Below are positions 25,502 through 33,519 of a stretch of DNA of 39,602 nt, piece by piece (within the stretch, counting starts at the first letter, position 1; each line of letters begins with the position of its first letter). The stretch is from Actinomyces sp. Its GTDB lineage: Bacteria > Actinomycetota > Actinomycetes > Actinomycetales > Actinomycetaceae. Below the pieces are notes generated by a model that searched no databases, was not told the origin of the DNA, and was given only the letters and a program-made list of their open reading frames with translations. The position numbers were made by a program, and so were the translations under genes. The stretch is taken from contig NZ_JAUMUL010000030.1 in the NCBI RefSeq assembly GCF_030530635.1, positions 1-39,602 on the forward strand. The letters run 5' to 3'.

Positions 25502-26059
25502 TCAGCGCAGCGTGGCCAGGGCCCGGTCCTGGGCGACTATGGCCTGGACCATCGCGGGCACCTCGGCGTCGTGGAAGGCGGCCGGGGCGAAGCTGGACAT
25601 GTTCTCGAAATCGGTGGCCAGATGCAGGTTGACCTGCGGCCCGACCACGCCGGCGGTGAAGTTCGCCAGGATCAGGCGCAGCGCCTCGATTGGGCGGTGT
25701 CCGGCGGAGAAGGAGTAGCCGACCAGCCCGACGGCCTTGTTGGCCAGCACGGACGGGGTGATGAAGTCGATCGCGTTCTTCAGCGCACCGGGGACGGAGT
25801 GGTTGTACTCCGGTGTGACGAAGATGTAGGCGTCGTATGCGGCCAGGGCGTCGTTCCACTTCACCGCAGCAGGGTCCTTGGCGGGGGCCATCATCGGGGG
25901 CAGCTCCTCGGCGAAGACCGGCAGGTTGAAGGAGGCGAGTTCAAGGACCTCGGCCTGCACGCCATCGACGGTGTTGGCCTTGTCGGCGACCCACTGAGCG
26001 ACGGGCCCGCCCACGGAGGCGGGGCGGACGGAACCGGTGATCACGGCGATCTTGGTCAT
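25502..26059 (-). CDS. NADPH-dependent FMN reductase family protein
   Basis: A 185-residue flavodoxin-like reductase. The FMN phosphate loop reads GSVRPASVGGPVAQWV, and FVTPEYNHSVPGALKNAIDF is the family hallmark. Relatives reduce FMN, quinones or azo compounds. ATG 26059 follows AGGAGTGCACC. An inverted repeat ATAGT-N4-ACTAT lies about 75 bp upstream in the promoter zone, so a redox regulator could control it. Confidence 0.92.
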   Translation of the reverse strand: MTKIAVITGSVRPASVGGPVAQWVADKANTVDGVQAEVLELASFNLPVFAEELPPMMAPAKDPAAVKWNDALAAYDAYIFVTPEYNHSVPGALKNAIDFITPSVLANKAVGLVGYSFSAGHRPIEALRLILANFTAGVVGPQVNLHLATDFENMSSFAPAAFHDAEVPAMVQAIVAQDRALATLR

Positions 26060-26133
26060 GGTGCACTCCTTGAAAGCACAGTTGGAAGTGAATCAAACAG
26101 ACCGGACTCTAGGCCATACATCCCAGCTCACAT

Positions 26134-26147
26134 ATAGTAGAAACTAT
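26134..26147 (-). promoter_or_regulatory. Inverted repeat upstream of the FMN reductase gene
   Basis: ATAGT (26134-26138) and ACTAT (26143-26147) form a perfect 5-bp inverted repeat with a 4-base spacer, in an AT-rich patch unlike its GC-rich surroundings. It fits a small-dimer repressor site (MarR or HxlR type) for the divergent FMN reductase or ilvA. Confidence 0.4.
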
Positions 26148-26224
26148 GATCTTGCCCATATTAATCGCTTAGACTTTTAAAACGGCGTGGGGTTCCAAGT
26201 CCTGACCCCGGTTAGGCTGAGCGC

Positions 26225-27799
26225 GTGAGCGATGCCGGAAGCAACGGAAACCACGCAGACCACAACGCCCCCTGGGAAGGCGCCCGCTACCTGCGGGAGA
26301 TCCTGCGCGCCCCCGTCTACGAGGCCGCCGAACACACGCCCTTGCAGACCATGCCCGCCCTGTCCGCCCGCCTGGCCAACACGGTGGAGGTCAAGCGTGA
26401 GGACCTGCAGTCGGTCCACTCCTTCAAGATCCGCGGCGCCTACAACGCCATGCGGTCCCTGTCGGACGCAGAGCGCGAGCGCGGCGTGGTCACCGCCTCC
26501 GCCGGCAACCACGCCCAGGGGGTCGCCCGCTCCGCCTCCCTGCTGGGGGTGCGCGCACTGATCGTCATGCCCACCGTCACCCCCCGCATCAAGGTGGATG
26601 CGGTGCGCGCCCTGGGCGGCGAAGTGGCGTTGAGAGGGGACAACTTCGACGCCGCCAAGGCGGAGGCGCTACGCCTGGCGGGTGTCGAGGGGCTGACCTA
26701 CATCGCCCCCTTCGACGATCCCCGCGTGATCGCCGGCCAGGGCACCATCGGTTTGGAGATGATCCAGCAGGACGCCGACTTGGACCGCGTTTTCGTGCCC
26801 GTGGGCGGGGGCGGCCTGGTCTCCGGCATCGCCGTGTTGATCAAGCAACTCATGCCGCAGGTGCAGGTGATCGGAGTCGAGCATGGGGAATCCGCCTGCC
26901 TGAGCGCCGCCCTGGCCGCCGGCGAGCCGGTCACGCTGGAGCACGTCGGCCTGTTCGCCGAAGGTGTGGCTGTGCGGCGCATCGGTGATGAGACCTTCCG
27001 CCTGTGCGCGCAGCTACTCGACGACGTCGTCACCGTCTCCTCAGACGAGGTCTCCGCCGCCGTACGAGACCTGTTCGAGGACCTGCGGGCCGTGCCCGAA
27101 CCGAGCGGCGCCGTCGCCCTGGCGGGGTTGAAACAGTATGTGGACACCCACGCCCTGTCCGGGGAGCGGCTGGCCTGCGTGTTGTCGGGAGCGAACCTGA
27201 ACTTCCACCAGTTGCGCTACATCTCCGAACGCGCCGAGATCGGCGAGCGACGCGAGGCCATCCTGGGCGTTACCATCCCGGAGGTGCAGGGCGAGTTTCT
27301 GCGCTTCGCCTCCGTGCTGGGCGGCCGGGCCGTCACCGAGTTCAACTACCGGTTGTCCGCCTCGGCGCCCCCGGAGGCGCCGGCCCGTATCTTCGTCGGC
27401 GTGCGCCTGACCCGCGGCCGGACCGAGCGCCGGGAGATCGTCGCCGACCTGGAGGCCGCCGGCTATGGCGTGGTGGACCTGACCGAGGACGAACTCGCCA
27501 AGGTGCACGTTCGTTCCATGATCGGCGGCCGCGCACCTGAGGGCCTGGTGGAGCGGCTGTTCAGCTTCGAGTTCCCCGAGTCGCCCGGGGCGCTTACCCG
27601 GTTCCTGGAGATCCTGGGGTCCCGCTGGAACATCACACTCTTCCATTACCGCACCGACGGCGCCGACTACGGGCGCATCCTGACGGCATTCGAGGCCGGC
27701 CCGGACGATGCCGAGCTGACCAAGCACATGGACCGGCTCGGCTACGCCTACCACGAGGAGACGGACGACCCCTCCGCCCGCTTCTTCCTGGCCCGCTGA
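26225..27799 (+). CDS. ilvA: Threonine ammonia-lyase, biosynthetic
   Basis: A 524-residue PLP enzyme that converts threonine to 2-oxobutanoate, the first step of isoleucine synthesis. Lys68 in SVHSFKIRGAYNAM binds PLP; SAGNHAQGVA and VPVGGGGLVSGIAVL (phosphate loop) follow. The C-terminal third has two ACT-like regulatory modules (ILGVTIPEVQGEFLRFASVLGG and RLFSFEFPESPGALTRFLEILG), so isoleucine feedback inhibition is expected. GTG 26225 is used; no better start is visible. IlvD, a later enzyme of the same pathway, is encoded at 35.8-37.7 kb. Confidence 0.96.
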   Translation: MSDAGSNGNHADHNAPWEGARYLREILRAPVYEAAEHTPLQTMPALSARLANTVEVKREDLQSVHSFKIRGAYNAMRSLSDAERERGVVTASAGNHAQGVARSASLLGVRALIVMPTVTPRIKVDAVRALGGEVALRGDNFDAAKAEALRLAGVEGLTYIAPFDDPRVIAGQGTIGLEMIQQDADLDRVFVPVGGGGLVSGIAVLIKQLMPQVQVIGVEHGESACLSAALAAGEPVTLEHVGLFAEGVAVRRIGDETFRLCAQLLDDVVTVSSDEVSAAVRDLFEDLRAVPEPSGAVALAGLKQYVDTHALSGERLACVLSGANLNFHQLRYISERAEIGERREAILGVTIPEVQGEFLRFASVLGGRAVTEFNYRLSASAPPEAPARIFVGVRLTRGRTERREIVADLEAAGYGVVDLTEDELAKVHVRSMIGGRAPEGLVERLFSFEFPESPGALTRFLEILGSRWNITLFHYRTDGADYGRILTAFEAGPDDAELTKHMDRLGYAYHEETDDPSARFFLAR

Positions 27800-27829
27800 C
27801 CCCGCCGAGCCCGCGAACTCCCCCCCCGT

Positions 27830-27889
27830 CACCGAAGTCGGTTGATCTTACGTGCCGAAATCGGTAGAAGTTACGTGCCGAGATGGCGG
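27830..27889. repeat. 23-bp intergenic repeat, locus 4 (two full copies and one partial)
   Basis: Units at about 27830-27853, 27854-27876 and a truncated 27877-27889, the second reading CCGAAATCGGTAGAAGTTAC. They lie just after the ilvA stop, in the same orientation as locus 2. Confidence 0.85.
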
Positions 27890-27967
27890 TGCGGGCCTTC
27901 GGGGCGGGGCGGCGTGAAGGTGCCGGAGTGTGAGGCCGTGGGATGGCGTTGGGTACGCTCCTTCGGC

Positions 27968-28040
27968 GTCTACTACGCCGGTTTGAACTCTGCTGAAGGC
28001 TCCAGACACCCTCAACAGACACCTAACCGGCGTAGTAGAC
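27968..28040. repeat. Nested hairpin element B
   Basis: GTCTACTACGCCGGTT (27968-27983) pairs perfectly over 16 bp with AACCGGCGTAGTAGAC (28025-28040). Inside, TCTGCTG (27989-27995) faces CAACAGA (28013-28019) with one mismatch. It matches element A (16131-16206) in layout and in the TAACCGGCGT right arm, but several outer-stem bases differ on both arms so that pairing is kept. Confidence 0.8.
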
Positions 28041-28350
28041 ACCCCCGTCCACGGACACCAACACAACGTCGCCCCGCCTCACGACCCAAGCGCGCATGCG
28101 GAGCGCCCGGCCCCACACACCCTGCTTGCTGCCGCAAGCACGGCCAGCGCCCGGCCCGACGGTCGACAACGGCATCGGCAACTGCTTGCCGGGAGTGACC
28201 ACGCTCTGAAACCGACACTAGCCTTGTTACCTTGTTGGTGGTTCAACGTGGTCCGGGGTCAGGCCAGCCCCTGTCGGCATGATGTCCCGCGCCTATCATT
28301 CGACGATCCGGGGTGTTGTCACCCGTGGTGGCGGGCGGATGGTGGGTCAA

Positions 28351-29775
28351 GTCCTGTGTGGTGGTGTAACGATTCGGGTCCTTCCTTAAGCCGGGTGTCA
28401 GGTGTGTTGTGTGGTGGTTAGTTGCTTGGGCTCCTGTGAGTTGGTGCTGGTGTCGGTGTCGGGGTCTTGTTGGCAGCGTTTGAGGACTTCCAGGGAGAAG
28501 TAGCGGCGGCCTTCTGCCCATTCGTCGGTCTGCTCGGCCAGGACGGCGCCGACCAGGCGAGTGATGGCATCACGATGGGGAAAGATGCCGACGGTGTCGG
28601 TACGTCGGCGTATCTCCTTGTTCAGGCGCTCCTGGGGGTTGTCGGGTCCAGATCTGGCGCCACACGTCGGTGGGGAAGGCGGTGAATGCCAGCAGGTCGG
28701 CCCGGGCGGCGTCCAGGTGGTCAAAGACGTCGGGTAAGGGCTCACGGGTGTATTTCAGCAGCCGGCCGCATCTGTGCCTGTACCGCCTGGGCGTCGGGCT
28801 GGTCGTACACCGAGTGCAGCATGGCCTCGGGCCGCCGGCCAGGCGCTCTTAGTGGTGATATCCATGAGGTTGGCCTTGTAGTGGGTGCGGCACCGCTGCC
28901 AGGAGGCCCCGGGCAGGTTCGCGGCTATCGCCTCAACCAGGCCCGTATGGGCGCCGCGTGGTGACCAGCTTGACCCCGGACAGGCCGCGGGCCACCAGGT
29001 CGGCGAAGAACTCATTCCATGCGGTGCCGGTCTCGGATGTGGCGACCCGCAGTCCCAAGACCTCACGGTGACCGTCATGGTTGACGCCCGTGGCGGTCAG
29101 GCAGACCGCGTTCACCACGCGCCCGTTCTCACGCACCTGTCAATCGTCAGGGCGTCAGCAGCCACGAACGTGAACGGGCCCGCCTGTCCCAGGGGCCGGT
29201 GCCGGAAGGCGGCGACCTGCTCGTCTAGCTGCTCGGCCATGCGGGAGACCTGAGACTTAGACAGTGAGTTGATGCCCAAGGTCCCCACCAGTTTGTCCAT
29301 CCTGCGGGTGGACACCCCGGCCAGGTAGGCGTCGGCGACCACCGTTATCAGTGCGCTCTCCGAGCGCTTGCGGCGCCCCAGCAGCCACTCGGGGAAGTAA
29401 GTGCCCGAGCGAAGCTTTGGGATCGCCACGTCAATGGTTCCGACCCTGGTGTCCAGGGGCCGGTGCCGGTAACCATTACGCCGGGCAACGCGCTCGGAAC
29501 TGGGACGGCCGTACTCGGCGCCGCACACCGCGTCCGCGTCCGCGCTCACAAGCGCGTTGATCATGGTCTGCAGCAGGCTGCGCATCAGATTCGGCGAGGC
29601 CTGCCCAAGGGCTTCCTCTAGGACGGTGGCTGGGTCGACAATATGAGGAGCGGTCATCGTGGTAGATGTCCTTTCGAGTGGGTTGTAGGAGATTCCTCGA
29701 AGGACCACACGGTGACCGCACCCACACACTCCGTGCGAGCAACCAACCACCGGCGGCTACACCACCCTAAGGGAC
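28351..29775 (-). mobile_element. Decayed IS256-family insertion sequence
   Basis: A 1.4-kb element bounded by imperfect 20-bp inverted repeats: GTCCTGTGTGGTGGTGTAAC at 28351-28370 and, on the other strand, GTCCCTTAGGGTGGTGTAGC at 29775-29756 (15 of 20 identical). It encloses one broken transposase reading frame. No clear target-site duplication is seen, which fits an old insertion or a rearrangement on one side. It sits immediately upstream of the sactipeptide cluster. Confidence 0.75.
28398..29657 (-). pseudogene. IS256/mutator-type transposase, frameshifted
   Basis: Reading from ATG 29657 the protein begins MTAPHIVDPATVLEEALGQ and continues through NGYRHRPLDTRVGTIDVAIPK, RKRSESALITVVADAYLAGVSTRR and FVAADALTI (first DDE Asp), all typical of mutator transposases. 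The frame shifts near 29140; the next piece reads RENGRVVNAVCLTATGVNHDG. It shifts again near 28960 (then HTGLVEAIAANLPGASWQRC) and in the 28750-28850 zone, before the C-terminus NNPQ/DNPQERLNKEIRRRTDTVG ... DEWAEGRRY ends at 28398. At least three frame changes make it inactive. Confidence 0.85.
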
Positions 29776-30029
29776 ACGACCGGATGGTGATAGCCGATTA
29801 GGGGAACCGACCGAGGAGCAAGCTAAACCACGCTGATCACCAACAGGCTCCCAACAACGCAACCCATATCTCACAATCCGAACACATGACGTCTCGAATC
29901 TTGAATTGAATCCACACACTCCTTGCATACATGTCCACACAGCGATACGCTCGATACCGAGCGCGGCCTGAACCTCTGCCAGACCAACCCTGAATTTCTG
30001 CACGTTCCACCATACGGAGGAGGTGTGAC
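29776..30029 (+). promoter_or_regulatory. Leader region of the sactipeptide operon
   Basis: No gene is supported in this 250-bp stretch, whose G+C falls well below that of the flanking core genes. TTGAAT (29901-29906 and 29906-29911, overlapping) with TGCATA or TACATG about 16-17 bases on is a weak promoter candidate. A perfect 6-bp hairpin CGCTCG-ATAC-CGAGCG (29948-29963) follows it in the presumed 5' leader. GGAGGAGG at 30016-30023 is a strong ribosome site for the precursor gene. Confidence 0.45.
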
Positions 30030-30164
30030 ATGACGATCGAACCAGCAACCGTACTCGAATGGAAGGAATGCTCCTTCTGTGCAATCGGAGCAGGATGCCT
30101 CGCAGATGGACCATTCCCGGACGCCGAAGTAGTCGGAGTGGCCCTCATCGCAGGCGCGTTCTAG
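30030..30164 (+). CDS. sboA: Subtilosin A-like sactipeptide precursor
   Basis: A 44-residue peptide gene preceded by GGAGGAGG six bases before ATG. The leader is MTIEPATVLE; the predicted core starts WKECSFCAIGAGC and continues LADGPFPDAEVVG to a hydrophobic end (IAGAF). Recalled subtilosin A starts NKGCATCSIGAAC and continues LVDGPIPDFEIAG. The two align without gaps, with 16 identical positions over 34 by my count, including Cys14, Cys17 and Cys23 (core 4, 7, 13), GPxPD and a Glu before the predicted leader cut. In subtilosin the cysteines are bridged to alpha-carbons of Phe22, Thr28 and Phe31; here those positions are Ala32, Ala38 and Ala41 of the precursor. The AlbA-like maturase follows 85 bp on. 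Final length and head-to-tail closure are inferred. Confidence 0.92.
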   Translation: MTIEPATVLEWKECSFCAIGAGCLADGPFPDAEVVGVALIAGAF

Positions 30165-30249
30165 CGTCGCACATGACACCAGCGATCACTCACGTCTGAC
30201 GAGACTCGAGTTCGGGCCGCGCTCACAACTCCCTGACAGGAACGCAATC

Positions 30250-31653
30250 ATGACGATAAACTCCCAGACTGAGCCAATCACAATCTCAACACACACAATC
30301 CTACATCAGCATCGAGACGGATACTGGCTCATAGCTGACAACCCTGAAGGAAATGTATTCGGCCACATCAAGTGTGAAATCAATCTAGCCGGCAAGCTGA
30401 TCCTGCAGGCCATCGATGGCAACCGAAACATCAACGAAGTCGTCAAAGAACTTTGCGACTCAAACGCTCTTGACGAAATACAGTCACGCCCTTGGGTCAC
30501 CGCCTTCGTCGACAACATGATCGAACGCGGAATCTTAAGAGTCGGTCGGCACTCCAACCACATTCCCTTAACCGTCGTCGGTACCGGCGATGACATCTAC
30601 CCATCGCACGTCTCAATCGAGGTGACAAACGCATGTAATTTGCGATGTTCCTTCTGCTACCTATGCGCCGGCCCCGACAAACGTGACCGCCTTGACTACC
30701 GAGAGATTACAGATCTCTTGGACGACTTCAAAGAACACGGTGTAGTAGCCGTGTCCTTGACCGGTGGCGAGTTTTTCCTCCACCCGTACGCGATTGAAAT
30801 CCTAGCATACGCTTGCAACCGTTTTCCGAGCGTCGGGCTCCTCACCAACGGAACCGTCTTCCCGCAGGCTGCCATAGACCTCCTGAAGCAACACCGTAGC
30901 CAAGTTACCGTAAGCATCTCCATCGATTCCGCACGTCCGGACTTACATAACCGCATGCGTGGCGGCCGTACAGCATACGAACGATCGACCAGGACAATCC
31001 GCACTCTAGCGTCTAATGGAATCCTCGTCAGGATGTCGTCAGTAATTGTAGAAGACAATATGTGGCAACTTGACGAACTAGCCCAACTCGCGATATCTCT
31101 CGGAGCGAGAGCGTTCAGCTTCAATTTCGTAGAAGGATTTGGGCGAGGCGAGGCCGTCAAGAAGCAGCAATCAGCGAACTTCGATCCGGGTTACTCGAAA
31201 TACGTGTCTACGGTGATTGAAAAATACCGGCGACTCATACCAATATTCAAGGGTGAAGAGTTGAGTAACACGCGGCGAAACTGTGGTGCCGGAACCAGCA
31301 GTGTATCTATCGGCGCCGATGGCACCGTCCGCCCATGTCCTCTATTCCCAACAAGCAATAAGCTAAAGAACGTCAGAGACGACAGTCTGTCATCGATTCT
31401 GGAAACTCCTTTACACCGGGCTCTCGAGAGTATTCCCGCACCATCTGAAGCGAATGGCTGTTCTCGCGACTGCGATCATTTCTACGAATGCCACAACTGC
31501 TATTTACGGGGTCTCAATGTGAATGCAAACCGACCAGCGAACGCATATTGCTCATGGATCCGGAAAAACGAGCTTCAGGCACTCGTCGGGTTAGTACGCC
31601 GAGAACCGGAACCGATCACAATCTCCCGCAAGAGGCCTCACGATGCCAACTGA
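30250..31653 (+). CDS. albA: Radical SAM/SPASM sactisynthase, AlbA-like
   Basis: A 467-residue enzyme expected to form Cys-sulfur to alpha-carbon thioether bridges on the precursor. Residues 20-100 resemble a PqqD-like recognition element (KLILQAIDGNRNINEVVKEL) that would bind the leader. The radical SAM domain carries CNLRCSFC (Cys129, 133, 136) and TGGE (171-174). The C-terminal SPASM domain has Cys345, 363, 404, 408, 414, 417 and 434, enough for two auxiliary Fe-S clusters. Length is close to Bacillus AlbA (448). ATG 30250 follows AGGA. G+C is near 50% by eye on sampled lines, far below core genes. It overlaps the next gene by 11 bp. Confidence 0.93.
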   Translation: MTINSQTEPITISTHTILHQHRDGYWLIADNPEGNVFGHIKCEINLAGKLILQAIDGNRNINEVVKELCDSNALDEIQSRPWVTAFVDNMIERGILRVGRHSNHIPLTVVGTGDDIYPSHVSIEVTNACNLRCSFCYLCAGPDKRDRLDYREITDLLDDFKEHGVVAVSLTGGEFFLHPYAIEILAYACNRFPSVGLLTNGTVFPQAAIDLLKQHRSQVTVSISIDSARPDLHNRMRGGRTAYERSTRTIRTLASNGILVRMSSVIVEDNMWQLDELAQLAISLGARAFSFNFVEGFGRGEAVKKQQSANFDPGYSKYVSTVIEKYRRLIPIFKGEELSNTRRNCGAGTSSVSIGADGTVRPCPLFPTSNKLKNVRDDSLSSILETPLHRALESIPAPSEANGCSRDCDHFYECHNCYLRGLNVNANRPANAYCSWIRKNELQALVGLVRREPEPITISRKRPHDAN

Positions 31654-32650
31654 CTCCGCTATACTGTCATACAACAACGCTTATGTTTACGCCAGACCGG
31701 TCCACGGCGGCTATCGTGAAGCACTATGGTTCCGCAATGCCTGCCGAGCGATAGCAAACAATGTTGACTCCGAAGCATTCCGTAACCAAGTAATTACGAG
31801 CCACGGCGTTATTGGAACAGTAAGACATGGTTATTGGGAGTTCGTCGCAACAACCGGATACCAGGCGACTGAGACGATCCACAACTCGCTTTGTCAACAT
31901 ATAAACCGCCTAATGCGAAAACATAAGGAAGGTCTCGCCGAAAACCTGCGCGTGACTATCGACGTAGTAACGTACGCAGATCGTCTGATGTATGACTGCC
32001 ATTCCCTTGAAATGCCGAGCGACGACGACCTCGAACATACGCTTGAAACGTCCTTTGAGGACGTAATATGTTTCCGGCGGCCTGCGGAACTGACGCGGCA
32101 TAGCTATTGGCCATTCGAAGCTAGGCAGCATGTAGATATACTTGAAAACACAGAATGTTACGCAGGAGACAAGGATTTCCTGGTTGGAGCGTGTTTTGTT
32201 GCGCCAGAGTCTTTTGGACTTCGCTCATATCTAGCATGCCTCACATTAGCACAACTTTGGAGCAATGACTACTTTACCGAAGAAATTGCATGCCTTCGTC
32301 GGTCTGGTTCTGCATATTCATACATGTCCACATTTTCTCGCGACTCTTGCACCTTGTGCTTCGGAGTTTTCGTCCCGGCCGCTGCTCACCTCGCCGGCCA
32401 TAGAACTGTGCATTCGGTAACAACCGCACCTCTGGATCAAGAAGGATTTCTTCGTGCCTGTGCCGCCGCCGAAGTTGACATGCGCTATGCAGGCCCACTT
32501 GACCGCGCAATTCAGAACGCTACATTGAAACTTCAGTTTGATTCAACGAGGGGCTTCATGGCGGAATTCAGGGATCTAACAGTCGATGACTGTAACACAG
32601 TACTTCGGTGGCCGAAACACCCATTTACTATTTACTGTGACAAGCCATGA
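31643..32650 (+). CDS. albE: M16 peptidase-like partner protein, AlbE-like
   Basis: A 335-residue protein without the zinc motif HxxEH. Its second half has the pattern of an M16 C-terminal domain: RSYLACLTLAQLWSNDYFTEE, then LRRSGSAYSY (residues 219-226), matching the conserved Arg/Tyr substrate-binding pair of non-catalytic M16 partners, and CTLCFGVFV. In the Bacillus locus AlbE and AlbF form such a pair that removes the subtilosin leader. It starts inside the albA end (11-bp overlap) and overlaps the next gene by four bases, so the three maturation genes are coupled. Similarity is by motif and position, so the E name is provisional. Confidence 0.75.
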   Translation: MPTDSAILSYNNAYVYARPVHGGYREALWFRNACRAIANNVDSEAFRNQVITSHGVIGTVRHGYWEFVATTGYQATETIHNSLCQHINRLMRKHKEGLAENLRVTIDVVTYADRLMYDCHSLEMPSDDDLEHTLETSFEDVICFRRPAELTRHSYWPFEARQHVDILENTECYAGDKDFLVGACFVAPESFGLRSYLACLTLAQLWSNDYFTEEIACLRRSGSAYSYMSTFSRDSCTLCFGVFVPAAAHLAGHRTVHSVTTAPLDQEGFLRACAAAEVDMRYAGPLDRAIQNATLKLQFDSTRGFMAEFRDLTVDDCNTVLRWPKHPFTIYCDKP

Positions 32651-33453
32651 CTCAGTACTTTGATTTCGAGACCTATTCCGACAATCGGACCTACATACGC
32701 CAGAGTCCGGTATCCGGGCTTTGTAGGATCCATATCGACGTTCAGAATATTACGAGCGTCGAGCAGGCGCACTTATTAGAACACTGTATCATGGAAGCGA
32801 ATCGTGACAGAATTCGCGCAGAGAATGTCGTCGCATTCGGCGTTACAACGGCTCGTCGGATCACTCTCTCAATATTGCCTCGGCAAGAGGCCTCCCTATC
32901 GAACTACGCTGACTTCGCGGCCGTCGACATTACCGATAAGCTGTTCGACTGCGTAATGCCCTTGGTTAAGGCAGAGTACCGTCATCGAGCGCCCCATGAT
33001 GTTTACATGTGTTGTTCGAGTTACGGCACGCGTAATTCCAGCAGGTCCGAGATACCTGCCGCACAGGAGCTTTCGCGAGTTCTTCGGCAAGCTTGCCTAT
33101 CAGGCGCAGTTACCACGCAGCTTTATTTCGGCAGCGAGCTCTCTACTCGAGTTAAGGTCAATGCTTGCATACCACCATCGTGTCAGGTCGAGGGCCGCAG
33201 CCGCATGGATAGTAGCGCTTGTGCGAACGGCGTCACGCGATTTATTCGCGATCGTCTTGAATGCGCATTGCCGCGTGGCATCGTACCTCGTTGGGAAAGT
33301 ATTGATTTCAGGAAAGCGGTATTGGCTCGTTACCACGCTCTCCTTGCCCAGCCAGCATTCTTCATTAGGGAGATGGATCGTGTACTCGATCTCGGTCTTG
33401 ACGCGGATTCCATCAATACAGGCTTCGAGGCGTTTCTTTTACGAGGCGGTTGA
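32647..33453 (+). CDS. albF: M16-type zinc peptidase, AlbF-like
   Basis: A 268-residue protein with an inverted zinc motif HLLEH at residues 42-46 (VEQAHLLEHCIME), typical of M16 metallopeptidases; Glu110 in VKAEYRHR is the likely third zinc ligand. It probably cuts the leader off the modified peptide, perhaps also closing the ring, together with the AlbE-like partner. It is much shorter than Bacillus AlbF (about 426 residues) and seems to hold one complete M16 domain plus part of a second; the missing half may be supplied by the partner. It starts with an ATGA overlap. G+C is near 50%, as in albA. Confidence 0.78.
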   Translation: MTQYFDFETYSDNRTYIRQSPVSGLCRIHIDVQNITSVEQAHLLEHCIMEANRDRIRAENVVAFGVTTARRITLSILPRQEASLSNYADFAAVDITDKLFDCVMPLVKAEYRHRAPHDVYMCCSSYGTRNSSRSEIPAAQELSRVLRQACLSGAVTTQLYFGSELSTRVKVNACIPPSCQVEGRSRMDSSACANGVTRFIRDRLECALPRGIVPRWESIDFRKAVLARYHALLAQPAFFIREMDRVLDLGLDADSINTGFEAFLLRGG

Positions 33454-33489
33454 TTGCGATTTCGTATTGTTATAGGCTCGCCTAGCTGT

Positions 33490-33519
33490 TTGACAATTAG
33501 CATCGTTTTATTGTAGACT
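33490..33519 (+). promoter_or_regulatory. Internal promoter before the export/immunity genes
   Basis: A perfect TTGACA (33490-33495), an 18-base spacer and TAGACT (33514-33519) lie in the 260-bp gap after albF. This would start transcription about 190 bases before the small membrane protein gene, giving it and the ABC genes expression independent of the precursor operon. Confidence 0.6.

Larger units (their letters stand above)
27800..28350. other. Gene-free region with repeats beside the IS element
   Basis: No gene is supported. The region carries the fourth copy set of the 23-bp repeat (27830-27889) and the second nested hairpin (27968-28040), then about 300 bp without visible structure up to the IS256-type terminal repeat at 28351. 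Confidence 0.6.

Noticed and set aside
30030..30164. Precursor of a lanthipeptide or a SCIFF-type ranthipeptide
   Set aside because: No lanthionine synthetase is present, Ser/Thr are scarce, and the Cys spacing follows subtilosin rather than the Cys-rich SCIFF pattern.
29837..30179. Minus-strand open frames overlapping the precursor gene
   Set aside because: No family pattern and no ribosome sites; the plus strand holds the subtilosin-like peptide with a strong ribosome site.
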